Of a DNA stretch of 64,000 nt, positions 48,679 through 57,220 are shown piece by piece. The notes under the pieces are model-generated. The model had not been told where the DNA came from. It saw only the letters and a program-made list of their open reading frames with translations, and did not search any database. The stretch is taken from positions 248,001 through 312,000 of the forward strand of contig NZ_JAVDUI010000001.1 in assembly GCF_031456275.1 (NCBI RefSeq). The letters run 5' to 3'. How positions within the stretch are numbered: position 1 is the first letter of the stretch; each line of letters starts with the position of its first letter. The stretch comes from Falsarthrobacter nasiphocae. GTDB lineage: Bacteria; Actinomycetota; Actinomycetes; Actinomycetales; Micrococcaceae. The position numbers were made by a program, and so were the translations under genes.

Positions 48679-49905
48679 TTACCGGCCCGAACCGGGCGGG
48701 GGCTGGGAACCGCCCCTGACGTCCCGGGACTCCCCCGCCGCCGGCGGCAGAATGCCCGCGACCGTGATCGCCGAGTCGCCGAACCGTGCCCTCACCGCGT
48801 CCATGGCCCCGTCCGCGCCGCTGGCCGCCTCTTCCTCGGCGAAGACGTCGAACTGCGCCCCGGCGTCGGCCGAGACGAGGCGATCCACGCGGATCGAAAG
48901 CAGGCGCACCCCGCTCTTGGCCGGAAGACCCGCCGCAAGGACCGGGGCCGCGAGGTCCCGCGCCGCCGAATAGATGAGGGAGGTGACGTTCGTGGGGTGC
49001 TCGAGCATCCGCGAGCGCTGGACGTCCGTGAAGTCCGCCCAGCGGATCTTCACGCTCACGCCCCGGCCGCTCAGGCCCTGGCGCCGCAGGCGCGAGCCCA
49101 CGCGGTGCGCGATGTCGAGGAGCGCCGTGGCGGCCTCGTCCTCGCTCGTCAGGTCCTTCAGGAACGTGCGGTCCGCGCTGAGGGACTTCTCGGCGTGGGT
49201 CGGCTCGACGGGCCGCGGGTCGATCCCCCGCGCGAGCGCCTGGATCCGCACGCCGTTCTCCCCGAGCACGCGCCGCATGAGCCCTGCCGGGGCGTCGGCG
49301 ACGTGGGCGATGGTCGAGAGCCCGTGCGCGAGCAGCGCCTCCCGCGACTTCGCCCCGACACCCCACAGCGCGCCGACGGGCAGGGGCCGCAGGAACTCCT
49401 CCGTCCGCTCGGCCGGCACGTAGAAGAGTCCGTCCGGCTTGGACTGGGTCGAGGCCACCTTGGCCACGAACTTCGTGGAGGCCACCCCGACGCTCGCTGT
49501 CAGCCCCAGCTCGTCCTTGATGCGGCGGCGGATCTCCCGGGCGATCGCGAGCGGGGGGCCGAACATCTTCTCCGCACCCGTGACGTCGAGAAACGCCTCG
49601 TCCACGGACAGCGGCTCCACGAGCGGCGTGAAGGAGCGGAAGATCTCCATGATCCTCGCCGAGTACTGCCGGTAGAGCTCGTGCCGGGGCTCTAGGACGA
49701 CGACGCGCGGGTCCGCCCCTCGAGCCCGCGCGAGCGGCATGGCCGAGCGGATGCCCCGCGCCCGCGCCTCGTAGGAGGCGGAGAGGACCACGGAGCGCGG
49801 CCCGTCGAAGGCCACGAGGCAGGACGTCCCCCTCAGCTCGGGGCGCTCGAGAAGCTCCACGGACAGGAAGAACGCGTCCATGTCCACGTGCAGGACCTGC
49901 CTCAC
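48679..49905 (-). CDS. dinB: DNA polymerase IV (Y family)
   Basis: Translesion polymerase, 408 aa from GTG 49905. Palm Asp residues in HVDMDAFFLSVE and the SVDEAFLDVTG motif (Asp-Glu), SYEARARGIRSAMP, GVASTKFVAKVAS and VGALWGVGAKS are all present. No beta-clamp motif or LexA box was identified with confidence. The divergent prenyl synthase gene starts 55 bases away. Confidence 0.95.
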   Translation of the reverse strand: MRQVLHVDMDAFFLSVELLERPELRGTSCLVAFDGPRSVVLSASYEARARGIRSAMPLARARGADPRVVVLEPRHELYRQYSARIMEIFRSFTPLVEPLSVDEAFLDVTGAEKMFGPPLAIAREIRRRIKDELGLTASVGVASTKFVAKVASTQSKPDGLFYVPAERTEEFLRPLPVGALWGVGAKSREALLAHGLSTIAHVADAPAGLMRRVLGENGVRIQALARGIDPRPVEPTHAEKSLSADRTFLKDLTSEDEAATALLDIAHRVGSRLRRQGLSGRGVSVKIRWADFTDVQRSRMLEHPTNVTSLIYSAARDLAAPVLAAGLPAKSGVRLLSIRVDRLVSADAGAQFDVFAEEEAASGADGAMDAVRARFGDSAITVAGILPPAAGESRDVRGGSQPPPGSGR

Positions 49906-49960
49906 GCGGGCTCCTCTCGCCTAGAGTGGGTGTGATTGCGCACCGATCCCAAGGACCGTC

Positions 49961-51076
49961 ATGACTGATTCTCACACGCAGCCTGCCGTCGGCGCAGACT
50001 CCGCCTTCCGGGGCCGTCTCGAGGCCCGCATCGCCGAGCTCTGCGAGGAGCGGGAGGCCCTCGCGGGGCGCCTCTCCCCTGACGCGGCCTCAATGGTGCG
50101 CCTGATCAGGCAGCTCGCGTCGGGCGGCAAGCGGGTCCGGGCGCTGCTCGCGTTCCACGCGCACTCGGCGTGCGGGGGCTCCCCGGAGGACCCGCGCATC
50201 ACGGACCTCGGGGTGGCGATCGAGCTGTTCCAGGCGGCCGCCCTCATCCATGACGACATCCTTGACCGCTCTGACACGCGCCGCGGCGCCCCGAGCGTCC
50301 ACCGGGCCTTCGAGTCCCTCCACCGGGAGGCCGGCTGGGGCCTGGACCCCGCGCGGTTCGGGGAGTCCGCGGCCATCCTCACGGGGGACCTCGCCCTGGC
50401 CATGGCGGACGAGACGTTCGCGCGCCTCGATGCCCGGGCGGGCTCCGCGCTGCGGGATCAGTTCGACACGATGAAGTGGGAGGTCATGGCCGGCCAGTAC
50501 CTCGACATCGTCGAGGAGGTCTCGGCACCCGTCGTCGACACGGCTGACGCGGCCTCCCGTGCCATGACCGTCCTGCGGTACAAGAGCGCCAAGTACACCT
50601 TCGAGCACCCGACGGTCCTCGGCGCGCACCTCGCCGGGGCGTCCGCGGAGGACGCCAGGCGCCTGGCTGAGTTCGCGCTCCCCCTTGGGGAGGCGTATCA
50701 GTTGGCCGACGACGACTTGGGCGTGTTCGGGGACCCCGCCGTCACGGGCAAGCCGGCCGGGGACGACCTCCTCGAGGGCAAGCGCACTGTCCTCGTGGCG
50801 TTCGCCCTAGAGCGGGCCACGGAGGACGAGCGACGGGTGCTGGAGCACGTCCTCGGGAACCCGTCCGCGAGCCCAGGGGATGTCGATGCGGCGCGGGCCG
50901 TGCTCGAGTCCACGGGAGCCCGGGACCGCGCCCTGGCCGAGGCGCGCAGGCTGGTCGAGGACGGGCTCGCCCATCTGGAGCCCCTGTTCGGCGCGGCCGC
51001 CGCGGACCAGGCGCGGCTCGAGGGTCTTGACGCCCTCAAGGGGCTGGCCCTGGCCGCGGTCAGCCGCGTCCGCTAG
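49961..51076 (+). CDS. Polyprenyl diphosphate synthase
   Basis: Trans-prenyltransferase, 371 aa. First Asp-rich motif LIHDDILDRSDTRRG, second motif LADDDLGVFGDPAVTGK, and GGKRVRALLAFHAH near the N-terminus. TAGAGT at 49922-49927 is a plausible -10, AAGGA a ribosome binding site. Orthologous in position to Rv2173 (IdsA2) of Mycobacterium tuberculosis, which also sits beside the Rv2175c/pknL pair. Product chain length cannot be read from the sequence. Confidence 0.9.
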   Translation: MTDSHTQPAVGADSAFRGRLEARIAELCEEREALAGRLSPDAASMVRLIRQLASGGKRVRALLAFHAHSACGGSPEDPRITDLGVAIELFQAAALIHDDILDRSDTRRGAPSVHRAFESLHREAGWGLDPARFGESAAILTGDLALAMADETFARLDARAGSALRDQFDTMKWEVMAGQYLDIVEEVSAPVVDTADAASRAMTVLRYKSAKYTFEHPTVLGAHLAGASAEDARRLAEFALPLGEAYQLADDDLGVFGDPAVTGKPAGDDLLEGKRTVLVAFALERATEDERRVLEHVLGNPSASPGDVDAARAVLESTGARDRALAEARRLVEDGLAHLEPLFGAAAADQARLEGLDALKGLALAAVSRVR

Positions 51077-51103
51077 ACCTCGCCCGCAGTGTCAGACGCG
51101 CTC

Positions 51104-51472
51104 CTACCAGGCCAGGCTCTGGGCGCGGCGACGAATCTCCGTCTTGCGGCCGTCCACGAGGGCCTGAGCCGGCGTCCCGGGCAGGGACTCGTCCGGGGTG
51201 AACAGCCAGCGCAGCGCCGCCTCGTCGTCGTACCCCGCATCCCGGAGGACGGAAACCGTGCCCTTGAGGGAGTCGAGGACCTTGCCTTCCGCGAGGAAGG
51301 CCGCCGGGATCTTGCGCACCGGCGGCTCGCCGACACGCATGGCCAGGAGCGTCCCGTCCGCCACGAGGCGGTGGACGTGCGTCACGGGGACGTCGAGGAT
51401 CTCGGCCACGTCAGGGAGGGTCAGCCACTCCGGGACGAGCTGGGACAAGGAATTTTCGGTCGTGTCAGTCAC
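51104..51472 (-). CDS. Rv2175c family DNA-binding protein
   Basis: 122 aa. A winged/HTH domain PEWLTLPDVAEILDVPVTHVHRLV (read as LTLPDVAEILDVPVTHVHRL) is followed by the conserved C-terminal half GYDDEAALRWLFTPDESLPG and DGRKTEIRRRAQ. In M. tuberculosis Rv2175c is phosphorylated by PknL at its N-terminal Thr, which abolishes DNA binding; here the N-terminus MTDTTENS also offers Thr residues. Convergent with the prenyl synthase gene, 27 bases apart. Confidence 0.9.
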   Translation of the reverse strand: MTDTTENSLSQLVPEWLTLPDVAEILDVPVTHVHRLVADGTLLAMRVGEPPVRKIPAAFLAEGKVLDSLKGTVSVLRDAGYDDEAALRWLFTPDESLPGTPAQALVDGRKTEIRRRAQSLAW

Positions 51473-51604
51473 CCGCTCAGTCTATGCCGCGCGGGCCGCA
51501 GACCCGCGCGAGGACGGGGCACACGGCCCAGCGGCGGGCAGACGGCTGCGGCTCGAAGCCGCCTCCGAGGCCCCTTTCCTGTGAACTTCGGCCTAGTCTT
51601 CCAA

Positions 51605-51621
51605 GGTCACTGTCAGGTAAC
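51605..51621 (+). promoter_or_regulatory. GGTnAC direct repeat upstream of the LysM gene
   Basis: GGTCAC (51605-51610) and GGTAAC (51616-51621), 11-base period, about 107 bases before the start. Direct repeats of GTCAC-like sequence are the known MtrA sites in mycobacteria, where MtrA controls wall hydrolases. A TAGTCT lies just upstream. No c-di-AMP riboswitch core was found in the 255-base gap. Confidence 0.35.
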
Positions 51622-51727
51622 GTCAATGATCGGTTCGGGTGTGTCGCTTGCGAGACGCCCGGAGACGCAGTAAGGAACGGCCGGCCCGCGAGGGACTCGG
51701 TCCCCTCCCACTTCCCAAGGATGTCGC

Positions 51728-52975
51728 ATGACCAACACCCTCGCCCGCCGCCGCCCTGCCGGTGCCCGCCGCATCGTCGGCCCCGCCGTCGCAGCCCCGG
51801 CCATCGCAGCACTCGCGAGCGTCGCCCTGGCCCAGACCGCCTCCGCCGCATCGACCTACACGGTCAAGCAGGGAGACACCCTCTCGGGAATCGCGCAGTC
51901 CAACGGCGTGTCCCTGCAGAACCTCATCTCCATCAATCGGATCACCAACCCGAACCTCCTCTTCCCCGGTCAGACGCTCAGCCTCTCCCGCCAGGCCGCG
52001 GCCGCCCCCAAGCCCGCCGTCAAGCCCGCCGCGACGAAGACCCCCGCCTCGACGGCTGCGGTCACCGTGTCCAAGCAGTACGTGGACCCCAAGGCCCCCT
52101 ACCAGACGTGGCGCGTCTGGGACGCCGCGAAGAACGAGCACTTCATCCAGGCGACCGGCGCCCAGGCCAACGTCTACATCAACGTCTTCGTCGCCACGGG
52201 CAGCAAGAGCGCCGCCCGCGCCGCCGCGAAGCTCGGCCAGCCCGCGCCGACCGCCACCGCCCCCGTGAAGACCCCGGCGCCCGTGACGACCCCCGCCCCG
52301 ACCACGGCCCCCGCCGCCACCAAGGCGTGGGTCCCGGCCAACGCGCCGTTCCAGACCTGGAAGGTGTGGAACGCGGCGGGCGAGGCCCACTACATGAGCG
52401 GAACGGGCAAGCAGGCCAACGCCTACATCAACGTCTACCTCGCCACGGGCGACAAGGCCGCGGCCCGCGCGGCCGCCCTCCGCCTCGGCCCGCTCACCGC
52501 CCCTGCGGCCACGACGGTTCCGGCCGCCCCCTCCACCCCGGCCGCCCCGGCCCAGGGCGGATCGACTGTGTCCTCGAACCTGCCCGTCGGCAGCGTCCAG
52601 GCGCTCGTCGCGCAGATCGCCCGCCAGTACGGCGTTGACCCCGCCCTCGCCCTCGCGTTCGCCGAGCAGGAGTCCGGCTTCCAGACGAACGCCGTCTCGA
52701 GCGTCGGCGCCCTCGGCGTCATGCAGATCATGCCTGCCAACCAGGCCTGGGTCTCGGGCCTCGCGGGCCGCCAGCTCAACCTGTACAACACGGTCGACAA
52801 CATCACGGCCGGCGTCGTCATGATCAAGTACCTGCTCGCCACCTCCTCGAGCCGGGACAACGCCATCGCCTCCTACTACCAGGGTCAGGGCGCAGTCCAG
52901 ATGTACGGTTGGTACGAGGACACGAAGCGCTACGTCGCGGGCATCAACTCCCGCTACGCCCGGTACGCGGTCTAA
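51728..52975 (+). CDS. Secreted LysM/lytic transglycosylase with duplicated unknown domain
   Basis: 415 aa. Signal peptide ~1-40 with cleavage near QTASA-AS; LysM domain 43-88 ([18 protein letters not shown]); SLT transglycosylase domain about 285-412 with [10 protein letters not shown] (catalytic Glu315), [10 protein letters not shown] and the terminal YYQGQGAV. Between them are two 55-residue copies of an unrecognised module (116-170 and 199-254) sharing AP-Y/F-QTW-K/R-VW and ANxYINVxxATG followed by an Ala-rich helix, joined by Pro/Thr/Ala linkers. Likely binds and cleaves peptidoglycan outside the cell; the repeat's role is unknown. Confidence 0.92.
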   Translation: MTNTLARRRPAGARRIVGPAVAAPAIAALASVALAQTASAASTYTVKQGDTLSGIAQSNGVSLQNLISINRITNPNLLFPGQTLSLSRQAAAAPKPAVKPAATKTPASTAAVTVSKQYVDPKAPYQTWRVWDAAKNEHFIQATGAQANVYINVFVATGSKSAARAAAKLGQPAPTATAPVKTPAPVTTPAPTTAPAATKAWVPANAPFQTWKVWNAAGEAHYMSGTGKQANAYINVYLATGDKAAARAAALRLGPLTAPAATTVPAAPSTPAAPAQGGSTVSSNLPVGSVQALVAQIARQYGVDPALALAFAEQESGFQTNAVSSVGALGVMQIMPANQAWVSGLAGRQLNLYNTVDNITAGVVMIKYLLATSSSRDNAIASYYQGQGAVQMYGWYEDTKRYVAGINSRYARYAV

Positions 52976-52988
52976 CCCGCGCACCTGG

Positions 52989-53023
52989 GGCCGGCGGCGC
53001 GTTGGGGCGCCGCCGGCCTTTCT
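52989..53023 (+). terminator. Terminator of the LysM gene
   Basis: Perfect 12-base arms GGCCGGCGGCGC and GCGCCGCCGGCC around GTTGGG, followed by TTTCT. Confidence 0.92.
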
Positions 53024-53077
53024 GTCCTCTGACGCCGCGTGCCCGCGCGGACGCACCAGACAGAACGGACGCCTCCC

Positions 53078-54808
53078 ATGACCTCGCACCTCTCGGACGA
53101 ACGCCGGCTTGTCGGCGCCACCGTCGACGGGCGGTACGAGATCCTCTCTGTGCTCGGTGTCGGCGGCATGGCCACCGTCTATGAGGCGCGTGACACCCGG
53201 CTTGGCCGCGCCGTGGCCGTCAAGGTCATCTCCCCCGCCCTCGGCGCGGACGAGTCGTTCCTGCGCCGCTTCGACACGGAGGCCCGCGCGTCCGCCCGGC
53301 TCGCACACCCGAATGTCGTCCATGTGCTCGACCGCAGCTCCGAGCAGTCTCTGCCCTATATCGTCTTCGAGCTCGTGCGCGGGCGGACGCTGCGCAGCCT
53401 CATCAAGGACGAGGCCCCGCTTCAGCAGCGGCAGGCGCTCCTCGTGTGGCGGCAGCTCATCGAGGGCCTCGCCCACGCGCACGAGTCGGGCATCATCCAC
53501 CGGGACGTCAAGCCGGACAACGTCCTCGTCAGCGAACGCGGCGTCGCGAAGCTGACGGACTTCGGGCTCGCCCGCGCAGTCGCCGAGGCGAAGACGACAC
53601 GCACGATCATGGGCACGGCCCGCTACGTGGCCCCCGAGGTCATCGCCGACGCCGCGAGCGATGTCCGCAGCGACCTCTACTCCGCGGGGATTCTCCTCTT
53701 CGAGCTCCTCACGGGGGACGCGCCGTTCACGGGGGCCAACCCCATCAATGTCGCCTACGCGCACGTGCACCGGGACGTCCCTGAGCCGTCTGTCCGGGAG
53801 CCCGGCATCCACCCTGAGGTCGACTCGCTCGTCACGTGGTGTTGCGCGCGCTCCCCGGAGCAGCGCCCGCAGTCCGCGCTCGACGTCCTCAGCGAGGTGG
53901 ACCACATCCTCTCCCTCTTGCCCGCGGAGGCCCCTCGCCCCCGGCGCCCTCGGGCGCCTCGTTCCCCCGGAACCGCTCGCCTCGGCGGGCATCGGCATCC
54001 GCAGGCGACGACGGTGCTGGGCGCCACGGGAGCCCCGCCCCGCGCGACGACCCCCCTGGGACGGACCGGAGCCGCGGACCCGACCACCGCGCTCGGGGTC
54101 TCCGCCGCCGGGGCGGCTACGACCGCCTTGGGGGGTCCCGCCGCGCCGACCCAGGCACTGGGCGGGGGCGAGGCGCCGACGCAGGCGTTGGGCCGGCCCG
54201 CCGCGCAGACCCGGGCCTTCCGGGCCCCCGCCTCCCCGACGGTCCCGCTCGCCGGCGATGACCTCCGAACGCGTGCCCTCGCCCGCTCCCAGGGGCCCGG
54301 CGATGCGGCCCGGCCCGGCGGGGCGGCGGGGCCCGGCTCTGCTGGCCGCGTCGCGGGCCCCCGCCCGGACCTGGGCCCGCTCTTGCTGGACCCCTCCGGC
54401 GAGGACGAGCCCCTCGATGACGCGGTCAGCGCGGAGCCACTCGCTCCGGCCCAGGCCGGTCCCACGCCGGGCGCCGGGCGTCACGGCGCCTCGCTCGAGG
54501 CCAGCACGGGTCCGAGCAGAGCCTCGGGAAGCCACGCCGAGCCGTCCGCACGACCATCCCGGCGCGAGGCGGCCGAGGCCCGCCGCTCCGCCCGCCGCCC
54601 TCAGCGCTCCGTCCGCGGCGGCATGGCCGGCGGCGTCGCCGCCCTCGTCATCCTCGTCCTCGTGGCCCTCGCCGTGGCGGTCGGCGTGACGCTCGGCCTC
54701 AACCTCATGGGCAGCATCCTCGACGGCGGGTCCATCTCCGTGCCGCCGTCCGTCGTCGTCTCCTTGGAGCGCTTCGCGGAGGCCGTCAGGCTGGCCGCCG
54801 GCCGCTGA
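53078..54808 (+). CDS. pknL: Ser/Thr protein kinase, PknL-like
   Basis: 576 aa from ATG 53078; a start 13 codons upstream overlaps no homology. Kinase domain about 20-280: LGVGGMATVYEA (26-37), Lys49, HRDVKPDN (141-148), DFG 161-163, activation-loop Thr at 173, 174 and 176, APE 185-187. Then nine [A/P]-T-x-x-L-G-like units at 310-402, a Gly/Pro/Ala-rich region, a basic stretch (493-513) and one transmembrane helix (517-540). The extracellular tail is short with no PASTA domain. Gene context with aroG, Rv2175c and the prenyl synthase supports orthology to PknL. Confidence 0.93.
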   Translation: MTSHLSDERRLVGATVDGRYEILSVLGVGGMATVYEARDTRLGRAVAVKVISPALGADESFLRRFDTEARASARLAHPNVVHVLDRSSEQSLPYIVFELVRGRTLRSLIKDEAPLQQRQALLVWRQLIEGLAHAHESGIIHRDVKPDNVLVSERGVAKLTDFGLARAVAEAKTTRTIMGTARYVAPEVIADAASDVRSDLYSAGILLFELLTGDAPFTGANPINVAYAHVHRDVPEPSVREPGIHPEVDSLVTWCCARSPEQRPQSALDVLSEVDHILSLLPAEAPRPRRPRAPRSPGTARLGGHRHPQATTVLGATGAPPRATTPLGRTGAADPTTALGVSAAGAATTALGGPAAPTQALGGGEAPTQALGRPAAQTRAFRAPASPTVPLAGDDLRTRALARSQGPGDAARPGGAAGPGSAGRVAGPRPDLGPLLLDPSGEDEPLDDAVSAEPLAPAQAGPTPGAGRHGASLEASTGPSRASGSHAEPSARPSRREAAEARRSARRPQRSVRGGMAGGVAALVILVLVALAVAVGVTLGLNLMGSILDGGSISVPPSVVVSLERFAEAVRLAAGR

Positions 54809-54847
54809 CCCACGCGGACTCCCATGCTCGCCTGGCCGCCCAACGCG

Positions 54848-54886
54848 AAGGGCCCCGCCCCGCTGAGACAGCGGAACGGGGCCCTT
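54848..54886. terminator. Bidirectional terminator between pknL and aroG
   Basis: AAGGGCCCCG (54848-54857) pairs with CGGGGCCCTT (54877-54886), with an inner CCGCT-AGCGG hairpin (54860-54874). Confidence 0.88.
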
Positions 54887-54903
54887 GGCCGGAGGCGGGG
54901 GCG

Positions 54904-56343
54904 TCAGCGCGAGGCGGTCCCCTTGGCTGCGCGGGCGCCGCCCTTGGCGAGCTGCTCCGCCACGAGGAACGCCAGCTCGAGCGACTGCTTGTGGTTCAGG
55001 CGCGGGTCGCAGAGGGACTCGTACCGGCCCTCGAAGGCGGCCTCGTCGATGGGATCGGCGCCGCCGAGGCACTCGGCCACGTCGTCGCCCGTCATCTCGA
55101 CATGCAGGCCGCCGGGGACGGTCCCGAGGGCCTCGTGCACCTCGAAGAAGCCCACGACCTCGTCGACGACGTCGTTGAACCGGCGCGTCTTGTACCCGTT
55201 CTCGCTCGTGACGGTGTTGCCGTGCATCGGGTCCGTGATCCACAGGGGCGTGGACCCCGTGGAGCGGGCGGCCTCGATGAGCCGCGGCAGGTTCTCGCGG
55301 ATCTTGCCCGCGCCCATGCGGCTGATGAAGGTCAGGCGGCCCGGCTCCCGCTCGGGGTCGAGCTTCTCGATGAGGTCGGTGACCTCGGCGGCCGTCGTCG
55401 TCGGCCCCAACTTGACGCCGATGGGGTTGCGGACGCGCGAGAGGAAGTCGACGTGAGCGCCGTCGATCTCCCGGGTGCGCTCGCCGATCCAGAGGAAGTG
55501 GCCGCTCGTGGCGTACGGGAGGCTCGTGCGGGAGTCGAGGCGCGTCAGGGCACGCTCGTAGTCGAGGAGGAGCGCCTCGTGGCTCGCGAAGAACTCGACG
55601 CGCTTGAGCGCCTCGAAGTCCGTGCCGCAGACGCCCATGAAGTCCACAGCGCGCTCGATCTGCGCGGCCATCGACTCGTACCGGGCGTGGGCGGGGTTGG
55701 ACATGAAGCCGCGGTTCCACTGGGACACGGCCCGCAGGTCCGCGAAGCCGCCCGTGGTGAAGGCGCGCACGAGGTTCAGGGTCGAGGCGGACGTGTGGTA
55801 GGCCTTGAGCATCCGGGCCGGGTCCGGCTCGCGGTCCTCCGGCGTGAAGGGGAAGCCGTTGACGATCTCGCCGCGGAAGGCCGGCAGGGTCACGCCCTCG
55901 CGGGTCTCCGTGTCGCTCGAGCGCGGCTTGGCGAACTGGCCGGCCATGCGCCCGACCTTGACCACGGGCACGGAGGCGGCGTAGGTGAGGACGACGGCCA
56001 TCTGCAGCAGCGTGCGGACCTTCGCGGAGATCGCGTCCGCCGTGGAGCCGGCGAACGTCTCGGCGCAGTCGCCGCCCTGAAGGAGGAAGGCCTCGCCGCG
56101 GGCCGCCGACGCGAGGCGCTCGCGAAGGATGTCGACCTCACCGGCGAAGACGAGCGGCGGCAGGGCCGAGAGCTCGCGGACGACCTCCGCGTGGGACGGG
56201 TGCTCCGCCCAGTGAGGCTGCTGGCGGACCGGCAGGGAGCGCCACTCGTCCAGCCCCGGATAGACTGCCGCGCCCGGCTGGGACAGCCCAGCGGAGACGT
56301 ACGGGGATGACTGAGGACGGGGGGTGCTCTGCTCTGCGTTCAC
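54904..56343 (-). CDS. aroG: Class II 3-deoxy-7-phosphoheptulonate (DAHP) synthase
   Basis: First step of the shikimate pathway, plant/actinobacterial type II, 479 aa. FLLQGGDCAETFAGS, VVKVGRMAGQFAKPRSSDTE (metal and PEP site), RFVTRGF-equivalent region TSGHFLWIGERTRE and ITDPMHGNTV are typical. Co-directional with plsC, which ends in a four-base overlap with the aroG start. Synteny with Rv2178c (aroG) near pknL. Confidence 0.95.
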   Translation of the reverse strand: MNAEQSTPRPQSSPYVSAGLSQPGAAVYPGLDEWRSLPVRQQPHWAEHPSHAEVVRELSALPPLVFAGEVDILRERLASAARGEAFLLQGGDCAETFAGSTADAISAKVRTLLQMAVVLTYAASVPVVKVGRMAGQFAKPRSSDTETREGVTLPAFRGEIVNGFPFTPEDREPDPARMLKAYHTSASTLNLVRAFTTGGFADLRAVSQWNRGFMSNPAHARYESMAAQIERAVDFMGVCGTDFEALKRVEFFASHEALLLDYERALTRLDSRTSLPYATSGHFLWIGERTREIDGAHVDFLSRVRNPIGVKLGPTTTAAEVTDLIEKLDPEREPGRLTFISRMGAGKIRENLPRLIEAARSTGSTPLWITDPMHGNTVTSENGYKTRRFNDVVDEVVGFFEVHEALGTVPGGLHVEMTGDDVAECLGGADPIDEAAFEGRYESLCDPRLNHKQSLELAFLVAEQLAKGGARAAKGTASR

Positions 56344-57143
56344 TCTTCTGACGATATCGCGGGCGCCGCGCCCGAGCGCGCATCATCGCTCTGCGCGGAC
56401 GGTGAGTCCGAATCCTGGACACGCTCGAACGGGCGCGCGAGCCCCTCGAGGCGCGCCAGACGCCGCTGGAGGGCCTCGGCCTTGACCTGGGCCGCATACA
56501 CGTCCACGTACTCCTGGCCGGAGAGCCGCATGAGCGCGGCCATGATCTCGTCCGTCATGGTCCGCAGCGTGGCGTGGTCGTCGATCTTCCCCGCGAACCG
56601 GCTGAAGTCCAGCGGCTCGCCGATGATCAGGCCCACGCGGCGCACGCGCGGGATCTTCCGGCCGATGGGCTGGACCTTGTCCGTGCCGATCATCGCGACC
56701 GGGATGACGGGGACGCCCGTCTCGAGCGCCAGGCGCGCCACGCCGATCTTGCCCTTGTAGAGGCGGCCGTCCGGGCTGCGCGTGCCCTCGGGGTAGATGC
56801 CGAGCAGCTTGCCCTGGCGGAGCGTCTCCGCCCCCGCCGCGAGCGAGGAGAGGGACGCGCTGCCGCCAGACCGGTCCATGGGGATCTGGTTGGACGCCTG
56901 GAAGAACTTGCGCGTCAGCGTGCCCTTGAGGCCCGTCCCCGTGAAGTACTCGCTCTTGGCCAGGAAGGACACCGGGCGGGGCACGGCAAGAGGCAGGAAG
57001 ATCGAGTCCGAGAAGCTGAGGTGGTTGCTCACCAGGATGGCCCCGCCCTCTTCGGGAATGTTCTCGAGCCCCTTCACCCAGGGGCGGAAGACGGCGTTGA
57101 CGGCCGGACCGATCACGACGGTCTTCATGAACCAATAGAACAC
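56340..57143 (-). CDS. plsC: 1-acyl-glycerol-3-phosphate acyltransferase (PlsC family)
   Basis: 267 aa from GTG 57143, set by AAGGA six bases upstream; the ATG six codons in is less well placed. Acyltransferase motifs NHLSFSDSIFLP (NHxxxxD), IPMDRSGG and IYPEGTRSPDG (EGTR). N-terminal hydrophobic segment FYWFMKTVVIGPAVNAVF. Makes phosphatidic acid or a related lipid at the membrane. The C-terminal ~35 residues are low in complexity and vary in this family. Confidence 0.92.
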   Translation of the reverse strand: MFYWFMKTVVIGPAVNAVFRPWVKGLENIPEEGGAILVSNHLSFSDSIFLPLAVPRPVSFLAKSEYFTGTGLKGTLTRKFFQASNQIPMDRSGGSASLSSLAAGAETLRQGKLLGIYPEGTRSPDGRLYKGKIGVARLALETGVPVIPVAMIGTDKVQPIGRKIPRVRRVGLIIGEPLDFSRFAGKIDDHATLRTMTDEIMAALMRLSGQEYVDVYAAQVKAEALQRRLARLEGLARPFERVQDSDSPSAQSDDARSGAAPAISSEE

Positions 57144-57220
57144 GAGCGGTCCTTCCACATCATTGGAGCGGGGAATCAGCTGTACCCATCCTAGAGAACA
57201 TCTCGTGGCACGATGTGGCC

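Noticed and set aside
51473-51727. A c-di-AMP (ydaO-type) riboswitch before the LysM gene
   Set aside because: Such switches often precede actinobacterial wall hydrolases, but I could not find the conserved core or paired stems; only a short GAGGGAC/GTCCCCTC hairpin is present.
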